Of a stretch of 7,301 bases of DNA, positions 7,300-7,301 are shown piece by piece. Each line of letters opens with the position of its first letter. Positions within the stretch are counted from its first letter, which is position 1. The stretch is from DATARH01 sp036278835 (GTDB lineage: Bacteria > Pseudomonadota > Alphaproteobacteria > ATCC43930 > CGMCC-115725): positions 1 to 7,301 of the forward strand of contig DASUKH010000250.1 in the NCBI GenBank assembly GCA_036278835.1, read 5' to 3'. A model generated the notes under the pieces. It saw nothing but the letters and a program-made list of their open reading frames with translations. It was not told the DNA's origin and searched no databases. The translations under genes were made by a program, and so were the position numbers.

Positions 7300-7301
7300 C
7301 C

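Overview
The window is GC-rich chromosomal DNA of housekeeping type from an alphaproteobacterium, probably of a Rhodospirillales-like lineage. That placement is inferred from several points. There is a class II-type EPSP synthase. There is a FYDLN-acid family protein (TIGR02300) and a class IIA HAD protein of the TIGR01459 type, both of which I know mainly from Alphaproteobacteria. A groESL operon lies behind a CIRCE operator. No species can be named from sequence alone.

Layout from left to right. (1) The 3' part of aroC (chorismate synthase, + strand) runs in from the left edge and converges on groEL. The two are separated by a strong hairpin with T-rich flanks on both strands, read as a shared bidirectional terminator. 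(2) groES-groEL form a minus-strand operon with a 19-base gap. Upstream of groES there is a TTGACA promoter and a CIRCE inverted repeat covering the expected transcription start, so HrcA heat-shock control is predicted. (3) Divergent from groES is a + strand gene for a HAD class IIA protein whose first motif carries Trp where phosphatases have the acid/base Asp. (4) A 277-base gap between convergent genes holds a 28-base imperfect inverted repeat pair, one arm being a GAAA-loop hairpin. (5) On the minus strand come aroA and, 85 bases downstream of it, a DUF1326 cysteine-motif gene with a possible promoter of its own. (6) Divergent from aroA is a small gene with a TTG start for a zinc-ribbon protein with a very acidic tail. 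It is followed by tRNA-Ala(GGC) and tRNA-Glu(TTC), nine bases apart.

Functionally, aroA and aroC encode the last two steps of the shikimate pathway (EPSP synthase, then chorismate synthase) but are not adjacent: the chaperonin operon and two uncharacterised genes lie between them. groESL is the chaperonin system. The HAD, DUF1326 and FYDLN-acid proteins have no firmly known function.

I looked for an undescribed multi-gene system, mobile element, CRISPR array or prophage remnant and see none. The points most worth following up are the paired palindromic repeat, the altered HAD catalytic motif beside a CIRCE-controlled promoter, aroA followed by a DUF1326 gene instead of cmk-rpsA, and a perfect 10-base inverted repeat just ahead of the tRNA pair.
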